A stretch of DNA of 35,361 bases, taken from NCBI GenBank assembly GCA_021827715.1, contig JAKAUO010000038.1, positions 1 through 35,361 of the forward strand, in the 5' to 3' direction. Shown here piece after piece: positions 9,184 to 16,597 of this stretch (within the stretch, counting starts at the first letter, position 1; each line of letters opens with the position of its first letter). The notes under the pieces were generated by a model, which was not told where the DNA came from, searched no databases, and was given only the letters and a program-made list of their open reading frames with translations. Source of the DNA: a bacterium (lineage in GTDB: Bacteria > Babelota > Babeliae > Babelales > Babelaceae). The translations under genes were made by a program, and so were the position numbers.

Positions 9184-9212
9184 GTGCCCCAGCTGGAAGA
9201 CCAGCTTCGCAC
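9184..9212. repeat. Hairpin element just upstream of tRNA-Arg
   Basis: AGCTGG (9191-9196) and CCAGCT (9201-9206) form a perfect stem around a four-base loop, and GTGC (9184-9187) pairs with GCAC (9209-9212) outside it. It is GC-rich against AT-rich surroundings and sits 22 bases before the tRNA. It may be a mobile palindromic repeat or a processing signal. Confidence 0.45.
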
Positions 9213-9234
9213 CAAAATCTTTGAATATAATAAT

Positions 9235-9311
9235 GTGCCCATAGCTCAGCTGGATAGAGCAACGGATTTCTAATCCGTAGGTCGTAGGTTCGAATCCTAC
9301 TGGGCACACCA
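9235..9311 (+). tRNA. tRNA-Arg (anticodon UCU)
   Basis: Acceptor strands GTGCCCA (9235-9241) and TGGGCAC (9301-9307) pair. The anticodon stem ACGGA/TCCGT encloses the loop TTTCTAA, which gives anticodon UCU for arginine AGA/AGG. The T arm GTAGG-TTCGAAT-CCTAC is canonical. Discriminator A is at 9308 and CCA (9309-9311) is encoded in the DNA. The CCA is also the first three bases of a palindromic repeat that continues downstream. AGA is a frequent arginine codon in AT-rich genomes, so this should be a well-used tRNA. Confidence 0.95.
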
Positions 9312-9334
9312 GCCTGCGCCAAGGCTACGGCTGG
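9309..9334. repeat. Palindromic repeat at the tRNA 3' end
   Basis: CCAGCC (9309-9314) pairs with GGCTGG (9329-9334). The GC-rich core contains AAGGCTACG. It resembles the element at 10906-10935: both begin CCAGCCT and end GCTACG-n-CTGG. The left arm overlaps the encoded CCA of the tRNA. It could also work as a terminator-like or processing hairpin, but no T-run follows. Confidence 0.5.
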
Positions 9335-9366
9335 CATGCCAATTCTTTAAATGACTTCATAAAACA

Positions 9367-9961
9367 TTAACAATTAAGCGTAAGAGCGCGGATTTTCTGA
9401 ACACACTCTTGCCGCTTCGCTTTCCAAGCTGCATTTACTTCTTTTTTTGATGCGCTGGGAAAGTGTTGCATGTATTCTTGAACAAAGCGAATATATGCCC
9501 ACTCTTGCTTTGGTAATCTTTTTTGTTTCTTGTTACGCTCGTATTCAGCCCGCCATTCATTAGCAAAATCCGCGTATGTGGGGGGATTTCCCTCAAGCCA
9601 TCGCTCACGTAACCAATCAATTCCTTGAGCCGTGAAGTGAAAATGATCGCCAATAAGCTCTTTGAAAAAATTACGCGTTGCAAGATCATTTTTATATGAA
9701 CCTGAACCATAAAGCATAAGGGCTTTTGGATCAAGGACATATTTGGTACCACGCAACGCTTTAGAAACGGCTGGAATTTCGAGTGGTGGTAATTCTTTGC
9801 CCGTGGCGATATAGTGAATAATTCTTTGTATCAGTTCGTTTTTGTTAAAAACCTTTAGAAGATAATTTTAGTTCTTCTAATTGTGACTTAAGTTCGTCAA
9901 CGTGCATGTAGGATAATATCTCTTTTAATTCAATCTGTTTGTTTTCTGAAAGTTGTCTCAT
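9367..9961 (-). pseudogene. SAP-domain / DUF6434-like protein, broken by a frameshift
   Basis: The first frame starts at ATG 9961 (MRQLSENKQIELKEILSYMH) and stops at a TAA after SSKGF. One base later in another frame the sequence continues NKNELIQRIIHYIATGK and runs to 9367. Joined, about 197 residues result. Residues about 15-55 fit a SAP-type helix-turn-helix (DELKSQLEELKLSSKGFNKN then ELIQRI). The rest (RNFFKELIGDHFHFTAQGI, W-rich middle, EYxxxFP.ASKKE) resembles the DUF6434 domain that often follows such SAP modules; the family name is from memory. The break lies in a run of five Ts on the coding strand (GGTTTTTAAC), where four would restore the frame. It is a real frameshift, a sequencing error, or a slippage site. 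The downstream fragment alone is 129 residues at most (9367-9756). Function unknown, possibly nucleic-acid binding. Confidence 0.7.
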
Positions 9962-10014
9962 TGCTTAATTGATTCCTTTGCCAATCATCCCTTGCACATT
10001 TTGAGAGTGTCTTT

Positions 10015-10347
10015 TTATTTTTTCCCTAATTGAGAGAGGTCAATATTTACAAAATGGCCATCGCGACCCACCATAAATTGATTATAGCCAAGGCTCGTTA
10101 ATATTTTATGGAATGTTTCAAGGCTATAGTTATCTTTTGCATTCGAACGCATTGCTTGCACTACAGTTGGCGAAACGCCTGCCATTTTTGCTAGCTCTCT
10201 TACTGATATTTCATCTTGAGCCATTGCCGCTAAAATCAATTCAGATAAAAGTAAGTCTTTATATTCTTGGTCAAACTTTTTTTTTTCTTTAGGGCTTAAT
10301 TTTTCAACAAATTGATCAAATGTAGATTTTTGCTTTTTTCTATTCAT
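10015..10347 (-). CDS. XRE-family antitoxin (HigA-like)
   Basis: 110 residues from ATG 10347. An in-frame ATG at 10383 is less likely because its AAGG touches the start codon, whereas AGGGAT lies 7 bases before 10347. A charged N-terminal helix (KSTFDQFVEKLSPKEKKKFD) is followed by a helix-turn-helix, about residues 45-85 (ISVRELAKMAGVSPTVVQAM), and a short C-terminal part (GYNQFMVGRDGHFVNID). It overlaps the toxin gene by 8 bases, so translation is probably coupled. Toxin-first order is typical of HigBA. It should neutralise the toxin and repress the shared promoter at 10757-10785; both roles are inferred from family and context. Confidence 0.85.
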   Translation of the reverse strand: MNRKKQKSTFDQFVEKLSPKEKKKFDQEYKDLLLSELILAAMAQDEISVRELAKMAGVSPTVVQAMRSNAKDNYSLETFHKILTSLGYNQFMVGRDGHFVNIDLSQLGKK

Positions 10348-10726
10348 AATAAGATCCCTTTTTACATCTTTGTGTGTAATCATCCTTGATTTTTAACGCC
10401 AAGTCCTTTTCCTTTGGTGGCATTTTATCTGATTTTTTATGATAGGCATTTGTGATAATAATTTTTGCTCCTTTATAGAAAAAACATAGAAATCGGTCAG
10501 GCGCTGGTTTTATTGCAAAAATTTGATCACCTTCATTGCGAAACTTTTCTTCATTAAATAAGGTTCTTCTGTTTCCTATAAGCCTGAATAAATTGAGGGT
10601 TTTCTTTTGTTGTTCTATAGGGAGGTCTTTAAAATATTCCAGAGCTTTGCTTCTTCCTCGTGGATCATAATACCATTCAAGCGTGAACTCTTCACCCTCA
10701 AAGGCTATAAAATCTACATTTATCAT
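10340..10726 (-). CDS. RelE/HigB-type toxin (Gp49-like)
   Basis: 128 residues from ATG 10726, with AAGG 10 bases upstream; a TTG two codons earlier is a less likely start. The sequence fits the HigB/Gp49 branch of the RelE superfamily: ALEYFKDLPIEQQKKTLNLF in the helical part, then LFNEEKFRNEGDQIFAIKPA, the central strands RFLCFFYKGAKIIITNAYHK and a KKSDKMPPKEKDLALKIKDD helix. Members usually cut mRNA on the ribosome. The basic residues R, K and H expected of the active surface are present. It is directly followed, with an 8-base overlap, by an XRE antitoxin. Length and order agree with an intact type II toxin-antitoxin system. Confidence 0.85.
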   Translation of the reverse strand: MINVDFIAFEGEEFTLEWYYDPRGRSKALEYFKDLPIEQQKKTLNLFRLIGNRRTLFNEEKFRNEGDQIFAIKPAPDRFLCFFYKGAKIIITNAYHKKSDKMPPKEKDLALKIKDDYTQRCKKGSYYE

Positions 10727-10756
10727 ATACAACTAACCTTTTCATAGTTTTTTATC

Positions 10757-10785
10757 ATTGTACCACAATAATGACACAATGGCAA
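10757..10785 (-). promoter_or_regulatory. Promoter and likely autoregulatory operator of the toxin-antitoxin operon
   Basis: On the minus strand TTGCCA (10785-10780) and TACAAT (10762-10757) are 17 bases apart, a near-consensus sigma70 promoter. The palindrome ATTGT-GGT-ACAAT (10757-10769) covers the -10 box, which is where an XRE antitoxin would bind to block its own transcription. The toxin start codon lies about 30 bases downstream. Confidence 0.6.
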
Positions 10786-10797
10786 TGGTTTTAAATT

Positions 10798-10905
10798 TTA
10801 GTAGGCATTCAATTCTATTTCAAGCGATCTGAAAACCGTTTGAATAGTCTGCAATCTTAAGGTAAACTCAATTTCATTGTTACGGAACGCGTCAAGTACT
10901 CGACA
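10798..10905 (-). pseudogene. Possible remnant of a second helix-turn-helix antitoxin
   Basis: In one minus-strand frame ending at TAA 10800-10798 the sequence reads VLDAFRNNEIEFTLRLQTIQ followed by TVFRSLEIELNAY. This resembles the final helices of small XRE antitoxins, where a phrase like TLFRILKALDxEL is common. No start codon or full domain is present, and a palindromic repeat (10906-10935) cuts in upstream. It may be chance. Confidence 0.2.
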
Positions 10906-10935
10906 CCAGCCTCCGTCCTTGCGGAGCTACGTCTG
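10906..10935. repeat. Palindromic repeat related to the one at 9309
   Basis: CCAG (10906-10909) pairs with CTGG (10932-10935), and CTCCG (10911-10915) pairs with CGGAG (10922-10926) inside. The ends CCAGCCT and GCTACGTCTGG match the 9309-9334 element apart from a small internal change. It is GC-rich in an AT-rich intergenic stretch of 288 bases, which otherwise holds only the operon promoter and the weak remnant at 10798-10905. Confidence 0.45.
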
Positions 10936-11014
10936 GACTAGGAAGCCTCATACTGATCCCTGCAGGAATCGCGGGCATTATTTAAGCTATTCAGAACTTT
11001 CAATAAAATAAAAA

Positions 11015-12520
11015 CTATTGATCCTTGAACCTAGTTTTTATGGTGGCTGTTTTTTGAAATATATGTGGTTTTTTTTCTTGAGTATATATAAGTTGCTGAA
11101 GACCAACTGGATTTTTGGGAATGGTTTGCTGAATCAATTCCATAAGCTTTGATAATGGTACATTTAATTTTTTTAATTCTTCTTGTGCCTTAGATGTTTT
11201 CAACCAATCAATAAGCATTTTTTTTATACAATCATGAAGCTCTTTTTGATACTTTTCACGCTGCTTTTCTGGCGTTAAAGTATACCGAAAAATTTTAATG
11301 CCACTTGCTGGGTCAAAAAATGCAGGAATCAATAAAATTCGTGCCTGTATATTGTCCATAGCTGCTTGATTACTTGTCTGTATAGGACTGGCAAAATCTA
11401 TAAATTTACTCCTCTCATAGCGTTCTTTTCTCCCAAGAAGTATTTCATTTTGAGGATCTTTGATTAACTCCAATGCATTTTCTTCTTTATGCGCTTTTTC
11501 TGTTGCTATACGATCCTTCAAGTCTAGTAAATAATCCTCTCCAAAAACATTATCAACCAGAAAAGGATTATTTCTGTAAAGAGTTAAAATACTCAACATA
11601 TCATGATGCCTTTTCTTTAAAGCATCAAATGAATTGGTTAGTTGTACAGAATAAGGTTTACCATAACTGTGGCTAAGATAAGAAAGCGAATCGACTTTTT
11701 CTTGTGGCAAGAAAATTTGTAACATTTGCCCCGCTTCTGGCTTTATATAACGTGCATGAATAGATTCAAGTTCCCTTAAATATTTAACGTCAAAGTTCCA
11801 GGCTTTAAAAAAATCAGTTAATAAATCGCTGGTATCAGAAAGGCTATATGAACCCATGAAAAAATGAAACGAACCTGAATTTATATTTGCAGTGTTTCCA
11901 AAAAGAGAAATATTTGTTGATAACAGGAGCGATTTAAGCGGCTGCCACATATCGTTCCAATCACCTTTCCAACTATCAATAAAATTTTGAACATTAGAAT
12001 AACAATAGGTGCAGTTGCTATCAAACAAATTTCTTACTAAAACAGCTTGATGCGGATCATTTTGTACATTAAAGATATCGTAAAGCTCTCTATAAATATC
12101 AAATAAAATACCTAATTCTCTTTTATACGCATGATAAAAAACATAATAATCTGCATATCGTCGTTCGTTATCAAGCATCTGCAAAACAATGGGCCAATAA
12201 TCTTCAACATTCTTAGTATATTGTTGACAGTAAAGAGTAAGCAGCTTCTTTGCATATTCATTTATTTCTGATGAGCCTTCATCATCCTTTAAAGAAAACC
12301 ACACTTTAAGAAATGCATCAGTTTGAGTGTTTTTTGGAGTATTTTTGTGAGGATTGTTTTTAGATTCTTTGGTGAAAGTATTAACAGAAGAAAGCGCAGA
12401 TCTTTTTTTAATATCACGTATTATAGTTGCATGGTGAACTATTTCTTGCGCTTCAGGGCCATAACTTTGAACAGGTGTTATGGCAAAATATATAAATAGG
12501 TATATACCCTTTTTATTCAT
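11015..12520 (-). CDS. Large secreted protein of unknown function
   Basis: 501 residues. The start at 12520 is supported by AGAGGAGA 3 bases upstream. The signal peptide is MNKKGIYLFIYFAITPVQS (about 19 residues). After a polar low-complexity linker (residues 40-68, rich in N, K and T), the protein is mostly helical: ADYYVFYHAYKRELGILFDI near 122, LRELESIHARYIKP near 248 and SFDALKKRHHDMLSIL near 298. Two cysteines in NCTYCYS (about residue 168) could bind metal or form a disulfide. I recognise no family. The tail is lysine-rich. It stands alone with its own promoter, so it is probably expressed independently; a host-directed role is possible but unsupported. Confidence 0.75.
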   Translation of the reverse strand: MNKKGIYLFIYFAITPVQSYGPEAQEIVHHATIIRDIKKRSALSSVNTFTKESKNNPHKNTPKNTQTDAFLKVWFSLKDDEGSSEINEYAKKLLTLYCQQYTKNVEDYWPIVLQMLDNERRYADYYVFYHAYKRELGILFDIYRELYDIFNVQNDPHQAVLVRNLFDSNCTYCYSNVQNFIDSWKGDWNDMWQPLKSLLLSTNISLFGNTANINSGSFHFFMGSYSLSDTSDLLTDFFKAWNFDVKYLRELESIHARYIKPEAGQMLQIFLPQEKVDSLSYLSHSYGKPYSVQLTNSFDALKKRHHDMLSILTLYRNNPFLVDNVFGEDYLLDLKDRIATEKAHKEENALELIKDPQNEILLGRKERYERSKFIDFASPIQTSNQAAMDNIQARILLIPAFFDPASGIKIFRYTLTPEKQREKYQKELHDCIKKMLIDWLKTSKAQEELKKLNVPLSKLMELIQQTIPKNPVGLQQLIYTQEKKPHIFQKTATIKTRFKDQ

Positions 12521-12542
12521 ATTCTCCTCTAGTTTCTTTTCA

Positions 12543-12572
12543 ATAGTAACCTGTTGCTTTATAAAAAATCAA
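12543..12572 (-). promoter_or_regulatory. Candidate sigma70 promoter for 11015-12520
   Basis: On the minus strand TTGATT (12572-12567) and TACTAT (12548-12543) are 18 bases apart, with the start codon about 23 bases downstream and a strong ribosome binding site between. Confidence 0.4.
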
Positions 12573-12720
12573 GATATCCCTATCTGTCGATTAAAAGTAA
12601 TGTGCCAGGACATATGAAAAATTTATTCGCAAAACAGATAATTAATTGTCGCTAAAACCATGGGGCTGTAAGATTGCACATGGAACGCGATTTCCAAGGG
12701 TGTATCATCTATAAAGACCA

Positions 12721-12834
12721 TTACCCATGATAATAATCAATACCATGTACTCGAACATGATTGATCGTGCCACGCACAATCCCTGCCTCTGAATTCCACT
12801 CAACAAGATCGCCAACTTTAAAATCTTTAGCCAT
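12721..12834 (-). CDS. Very short DUF2945 (HVA1/Tudor-like) protein, probably truncated
   Basis: 37 residues, beginning MAKDFKVGDLVEWNSEAGIV and continuing RGTINHVRVHG. This matches the first half of DUF2945, a small Tudor-like fold usually about 60-75 residues long whose members start with a KKGDxVxWNSEAGxVxGxI pattern. The ATG shares one base with the TAA of the DUF488 gene (TAATG), so the two are translationally coupled. The second half of the domain is not found in any frame after the stop, so this looks like a truncated copy. It might still fold if the strand set is minimal, but I doubt it. Confidence 0.55.
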   Translation of the reverse strand: MAKDFKVGDLVEWNSEAGIVRGTINHVRVHGIDYYHG

Positions 12835-13370
12835 TAGATATCCTCAGCTGCTGGATATGTTACCGTTGTTCCCTGTACATCGGCCCAAGGAGTTAACGTA
12901 TGAGGTTTATGTTGCGTTATACTATAGATATCTTCCACTTCTATGCCCCGCACTAATAAAGCGTCACCTATTAATGACCGGTGACAACGCCACGGAACAG
13001 CCTCGCTACACATAATTACTACGGTCTTTTCATGCGCAATTTTAATAAGTTCCTCTATCCCGTCTTCAAATTCTTTGGTTTGCATATAGTCTGCATATCC
13101 GCGAAATGAAGTATTGTGCCAAGCCATGTTAATCGAACCAACATGCGTGTGGCGCAAACCGCCTAAGTTTTTTTGATGACGATAACCAATATGATGATTT
13201 CTTAAAAAATGCGCCAATTCCGAACCATTAAATTGGGGGTTATGACGGGACTTGGGGATAGTACGAACATCCACAAGCTCAGTGATATGATAATGTTTCA
13301 GTATATTTAAAAAATCTTCCAGTGGCTTGGTCGAATGCCCGATGGTAAATATTTGCAATTTTTTACTCAT
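12834..13370 (-). CDS. DUF488 family protein
   Basis: 178 residues. The opening IFTIGHSTKPLEDFLNIL, then VDVRTIPKSRHNPQFN, GYRHQKNLGGLRH, FRGYADYMQTKEF and VIMCSEAVPWRCHRSLIGDA are the standard sequence of motifs of DUF488 in order, at full length. The family has an unknown activity; the conserved VDVR, R/H residues and the C(S/A)E...CHR segment suggest a catalytic or metal site. There is no clear ribosome binding site before ATG 13370; the upstream 295 bases are very AT-rich. It forms a two-gene unit with the short DUF2945-like gene, a pairing that also suits general stress or accessory genes. Confidence 0.9.
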   Translation of the reverse strand: MSKKLQIFTIGHSTKPLEDFLNILKHYHITELVDVRTIPKSRHNPQFNGSELAHFLRNHHIGYRHQKNLGGLRHTHVGSINMAWHNTSFRGYADYMQTKEFEDGIEELIKIAHEKTVVIMCSEAVPWRCHRSLIGDALLVRGIEVEDIYSITQHKPHTLTPWADVQGTTVTYPAAEDI

Positions 13371-13603
13371 AATATAATTAGAACACGCTTTTTAATTATA
13401 TAAAAAATTCTCTTTTTTATTTAATTAAAAAATCTATGCATTACATACAATGAAATGCTCTTAACTCATACTATCAGATATTTTGTGTAATAAAGTCAAA
13501 TAATTTTCTTGGAATTTCGATTAATTTTAATATTTTTTTTAAAATTTATACGAATTTACACTATTTAAAACATTGTCTGTTTGTATAATAAGATATACCA
13601 GCT

Positions 13604-13631
13604 TTGACAATTTATGAAAAAATCATAGAAT
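13604..13631 (+). promoter_or_regulatory. Strong sigma70-like promoter for 13666-14178
   Basis: A perfect TTGACA (13604-13609) and TAGAAT (13626-13631) are 16 bases apart. The start codon is about 35 bases downstream. The rest of the 295-base gap between the divergent genes (13371-13665) is A+T-rich without further recognisable sites. Confidence 0.6.
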
Positions 13632-13665
13632 TTAATGAGTCCTTTAAATTTAAACAGGGAATTAT

Positions 13666-14178
13666 ATGAATTTCAATAAAATATTTATCTATAAATCGAT
13701 TTTTTTATCCATATCAATTATATTAATAAATATTTCAATGTGTGTCCAAGACAATGCTAATAATGTGATCATTCAAAAAGAAAAAAAATCATTAAACTAT
13801 AGTACACATCTGGCCACTGGATTATTAGCGCACATTTCCCTTCCAATAACCACTATCGGTGGATTTTTAATTGGAGAAGTTGCCTCAAACAATAATATGG
13901 ATACGTGGATTTATCGAAATTTTAATTTTCAACCGCCTCTTCTTGAAGGAGAACTTAATGAGAATTTACAACTTATGTGTTTTGTAAGTGGAATTCCCAC
14001 TCTATTCGGTTTGCTTGCAGGGCTTTATTTTGTATATAAAACACCACAATGGACTGAAACTTATATTCTCCGGAAAAATGATACACGGACAACCAAGCAA
14101 AATATCATTAATTTTATAAATCGTATTTTGTTACCCTATCCATTTGGAGTTGTCTGTGGTGAATTTTTTAGCCATTAG
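13666..14178 (+). CDS. Predicted inner-membrane protein of unknown function
   Basis: 170 residues. CAGGGA lies 5 bases before the ATG. Hydrophobic segments at about 9-27, 48-70 and 104-124 and a weaker one at 150-165 suggest three or four membrane passes; the first could instead be a signal peptide cleaved near residue 25. The loop between the second and third is polar and aromatic (NNNMDTWIYRNFNFQPP). No family is recognised. The gene is strongly A+T-rich, more so than its neighbours. Confidence 0.65.
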   Translation: MNFNKIFIYKSIFLSISIILINISMCVQDNANNVIIQKEKKSLNYSTHLATGLLAHISLPITTIGGFLIGEVASNNNMDTWIYRNFNFQPPLLEGELNENLQLMCFVSGIPTLFGLLAGLYFVYKTPQWTETYILRKNDTRTTKQNIINFINRILLPYPFGVVCGEFFSH

Positions 14179-14279
14179 ATACGAGCAAAAAATGGTTTTA
14201 TATTTGGGCGCGATTGCTGCTTTAACCATAGAACTATGCTAGTATATATGTATTAAATGAAAACTATTTTGGGAGATTT

Positions 14280-14458
14280 ATGGAAAAAAGAACCTATTTT
14301 TTTGGAGCACTTGTAACCACATTAGCAATAGTTGGGTTAATAGTTATACCACACAAGATGGTTCTGGACCCGCATTAGATACAGAAGAATCTGACATTGT
14401 TATGTTAATGGATGAATTTGCACGCACCCTTTATGAAGAATATCGGCAAACAAAATAA
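14280..14458 (+). pseudogene. Frameshifted membrane microprotein
   Basis: ATG 14280 follows GGGAG by 4 bases and encodes MEKRTYFFGALVTTLAIVGL followed by IVIPHKMVLDPH, ending at TAG 14376. Another frame takes over around 14345 with YTTQDGSGPALDTEESDIVM and runs on as LMDEFARTLYEEYRQTK to TAA 14458. The joined product would be about 59 residues: one membrane helix plus an acidic, helical tail. One base appears to be missing near 14340-14350. Good start signals and sensible composition on both sides suggest a recently broken gene or a sequence error. The other parts of the 14179-14599 gap hold a small AAAGC-TGCG-GCTTT hairpin (about 14468) and the promoter at 14524. Confidence 0.45.
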
Positions 14459-14523
14459 TAACACGTAAAGCTGCGGCTTTAATGCCGATACTAAAACTTG
14501 GCACAATTATTGACCACTACGCC

Positions 14524-14552
14524 TTGACAGCTGTTCAGTAATGTTCTTGAAT
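14524..14552 (+). promoter_or_regulatory. Candidate sigma70 promoter for the propeller-barrel operon
   Basis: A perfect TTGACA (14524-14529) and TTGAAT (14547-14552) are 17 bases apart; ATG 14600 is about 41 bases after the expected start point. Confidence 0.5.
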
Positions 14553-14599
14553 AGTGTGATTACCATTTCAAGTTCATTAATATTTTAAAGAGAGTAGTA

Positions 14600-16000
14600 A
14601 TGCCAACCAAATTTCTTGCGTATAAAGCACTTTTATTAGCACTATGCCCACAATTTCTTTATGCTGTCCCTGCTAACTCCGTTGTGGCAACTATTAATGT
14701 GGGAGTAACCCCTTCGGGCCTTGCAATAACGCCTGATAATAATTTCGCTTATGTGGCCAATAATAATAATTATGGGCTCCCCAATGCAGATAATGTAAGC
14801 GTATTAAATCTTACTAATAACTTGCCGGATCTTCTTATCTCCAGTACCACCTTTAATGAACCTTATACCATAACTATTAATGCTGCCGGAACTTTAGCCT
14901 ATGTAACCAATAGTAATTACACAACCGTAAGTATTATTGATATACCAAGTAACACCGTAAGTGGAATTATTACCGGCTTTGATGGGCCATCTGGCCTTGC
15001 TATAACGCCTGATGGGACCTATGCGTATGTTAATAATTATGGTGGCCCGGAAGGTGTTGGAAGTGGTAATGGAAAAACTGTCAATGTAGTAGATCTCACT
15101 AATAATACTATTGTTAAAACTATTACTGTTGACCAAGCCCCTGCAGCATTGGCAGTGTCTCCAGACGGCGATTATGTGTATGTTATTAATTATGTTAATG
15201 GCACACCTGGCAGCGGCACCATGAATGTCATACAGACCAGTGATAATACGGTAACCGGAACAGTATATGGATTTTTTGGCCCCTTTGACATTGCGATAAC
15301 GCCTGATGGAAACTATGCCTATGTTACTAACTTTGGCAGTAATAACTTTTTCCCTTTTGGGACAACCGTAAATGCAGTTGATTTAACGAGTAACACCATT
15401 ACCGCGACAATTACTCTTGGCATACAACCTGCTGGCATAGCCATTACCCCTGATGGCAACTACGCCTATGTAACTAACTATAATACCCTTTATACCTCAA
15501 CATATTTCAGCTCTTTAGTTGCAGGTCAAGGCACGGTTAATGTTATTGATATTGCAACTAATACGGTAATTCCACCAACGATAGTTGTTGATCAATCACC
15601 GGCTAATATTGCCATTTCACCAAATGGCGAATTTGCCTATGTTTCAAATTACACTTCTAATACGATCAATGTTATCGCATTGCCAACTTTTGAAATTGCA
15701 GCACAAGGATGCCAAATTCAAAATAGATATCTTACCCAGATGGATGTGATTAATAAAATCACCTGGACAGTATCCGGAACCTCACTACCGGTAAGTTATG
15801 ATGTTTATCGTGATGCCGCGCTTACAGATTTGGCGGGCACAGTGCTCATAGACGCTTTATCATTAGATGACGATGAACCGTTCGTATTATTAGATCATAA
15901 TAGAAACCCGGATATTACCTATACCTATTATATCGTGGGCACCAATAGTGTTGGCACCACATCGGAACCTGTTGCAATAACCGTCACTCAAAATTGTTAA
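14600..16000 (+). CDS. Secreted YVTN-type seven-bladed beta-propeller with a C-terminal FN3-like domain
   Basis: 466 residues. AGAGAG precedes ATG 14600. The signal peptide ends near residue 22 (FLYA). Seven repeats of the form GxxPxxxAITPDGxYAYVTNY follow, with variants such as GLAITPDNNFAYVANN, ALAVSPDGDYVYVINY and NIAISPNGEFAYVSNY, giving a seven-bladed YVTN propeller across about residues 30-365. The last 95 residues (NKITWTVSGTSLPVSYDVYR ... ITYTYYIVGTNSVG) look like a fibronectin type III domain and include a cysteine at each end (QGC, QNC). Such proteins usually sit in the periplasm or on the cell surface and bind partners. It is 9 bases upstream of a barrel gene and probably co-transcribed, so the two may work together at the envelope. 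Confidence 0.9.
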   Translation: MPTKFLAYKALLLALCPQFLYAVPANSVVATINVGVTPSGLAITPDNNFAYVANNNNYGLPNADNVSVLNLTNNLPDLLISSTTFNEPYTITINAAGTLAYVTNSNYTTVSIIDIPSNTVSGIITGFDGPSGLAITPDGTYAYVNNYGGPEGVGSGNGKTVNVVDLTNNTIVKTITVDQAPAALAVSPDGDYVYVINYVNGTPGSGTMNVIQTSDNTVTGTVYGFFGPFDIAITPDGNYAYVTNFGSNNFFPFGTTVNAVDLTSNTITATITLGIQPAGIAITPDGNYAYVTNYNTLYTSTYFSSLVAGQGTVNVIDIATNTVIPPTIVVDQSPANIAISPNGEFAYVSNYTSNTINVIALPTFEIAAQGCQIQNRYLTQMDVINKITWTVSGTSLPVSYDVYRDAALTDLAGTVLIDALSLDDDEPFVLLDHNRNPDITYTYYIVGTNSVGTTSEPVAITVTQNC

Positions 16001-16009
16001 GGAATAAAC

Positions 16010-16597
16010 ATGTTAAAAATAGTACGCCCTCTTACTAAATTTATTGTTTGTCTTTCTGTCCCCATGTGTGCGCGAGATGTGTTGCTTGAATTTAAAGCTG
16101 CCTATTTTTTATTCAGCGACCCGTGTGTAAAAAGCATTTACGGTAATGGCGGCGCGTTATATGGCCCAGAGATAACTTTTCTCTTAAGTAAAAATTGGTA
16201 CGGTTTTGCAAGTGTAGATTTTTTGAGTAAAAAAGGACATTCTCTCGGGTTACATGATGCCACAAAAATGGATATTGTGCCTTTAGGGATTGGTCTTAAA
16301 TATTTTGTGCCCTTTCGTTATGGTGATTTTTATGTGGGTCTCGGGTTTCAACCGGTACATTTAAAAACTATAAATTGTTCACCCTATGTTGCTGAACTAA
16401 CCTCAAAATGGGGCTTTGGCGGCATTGCAAAAATAGGAAGCTACTTTGACTTGTCCCGTAACTTTTTTATAGATCTTTTTTTTGATTACAGCTTTGTAAA
16501 AGTAAACTGTGATAAATGCGCACCAGGAGTGATCCCACTCAAAGCAAATATAAGTGGCTGTATCTTTGGCGCAGGATTAGGGTACAGATTTAATTAA
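16010..16597 (+). CDS. Small outer-membrane beta-barrel protein
   Basis: 195 residues. AAGGAAT precedes the ATG by 4 bases. The signal peptide ends near CA-RD (residue 22). Eight or so amphipathic strands follow (GPEITFLLSKNWYGFASVDF, GIGLKYFVPFRYGDFYVGLG, NFFIDLFFDYSFVKV), and the protein ends GAGLGYRFN, a typical last strand of OmpW- or opacity-like barrels. Four cysteines in pairs (NC, CDKC, GC) may form disulfides. It is the second gene of the propeller operon. Its last 8 bases overlap the end of the minus-strand oxidase gene. Specific role unknown. Confidence 0.75.
   Translation: MLKIVRPLTKFIVCLSVPMCARDVLLEFKAAYFLFSDPCVKSIYGNGGALYGPEITFLLSKNWYGFASVDFLSKKGHSLGLHDATKMDIVPLGIGLKYFVPFRYGDFYVGLGFQPVHLKTINCSPYVAELTSKWGFGGIAKIGSYFDLSRNFFIDLFFDYSFVKVNCDKCAPGVIPLKANISGCIFGAGLGYRFN

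Noticed and set aside
9119-9337. Open frame of 72 codons on the minus strand across the tRNA
   Set aside because: It is the antisense reading of tRNA-Arg (the familiar [20 protein letters not shown] string), not a gene.
9435-9752. Alternative 105-codon frame inside the SAP-domain gene
   Set aside because: The other frame encodes the recognisable domain; this one is a shadow.
12629-12740. Frame continuing the short DUF2945-like protein after its stop
   Set aside because: A 32-codon frame is open, but it does not resemble the missing half of the domain, so I did not join it.
12761-13015. 84-codon plus-strand frame opposite the DUF488 and DUF2945-like genes
   Set aside because: Both minus-strand genes have clear family signatures here.
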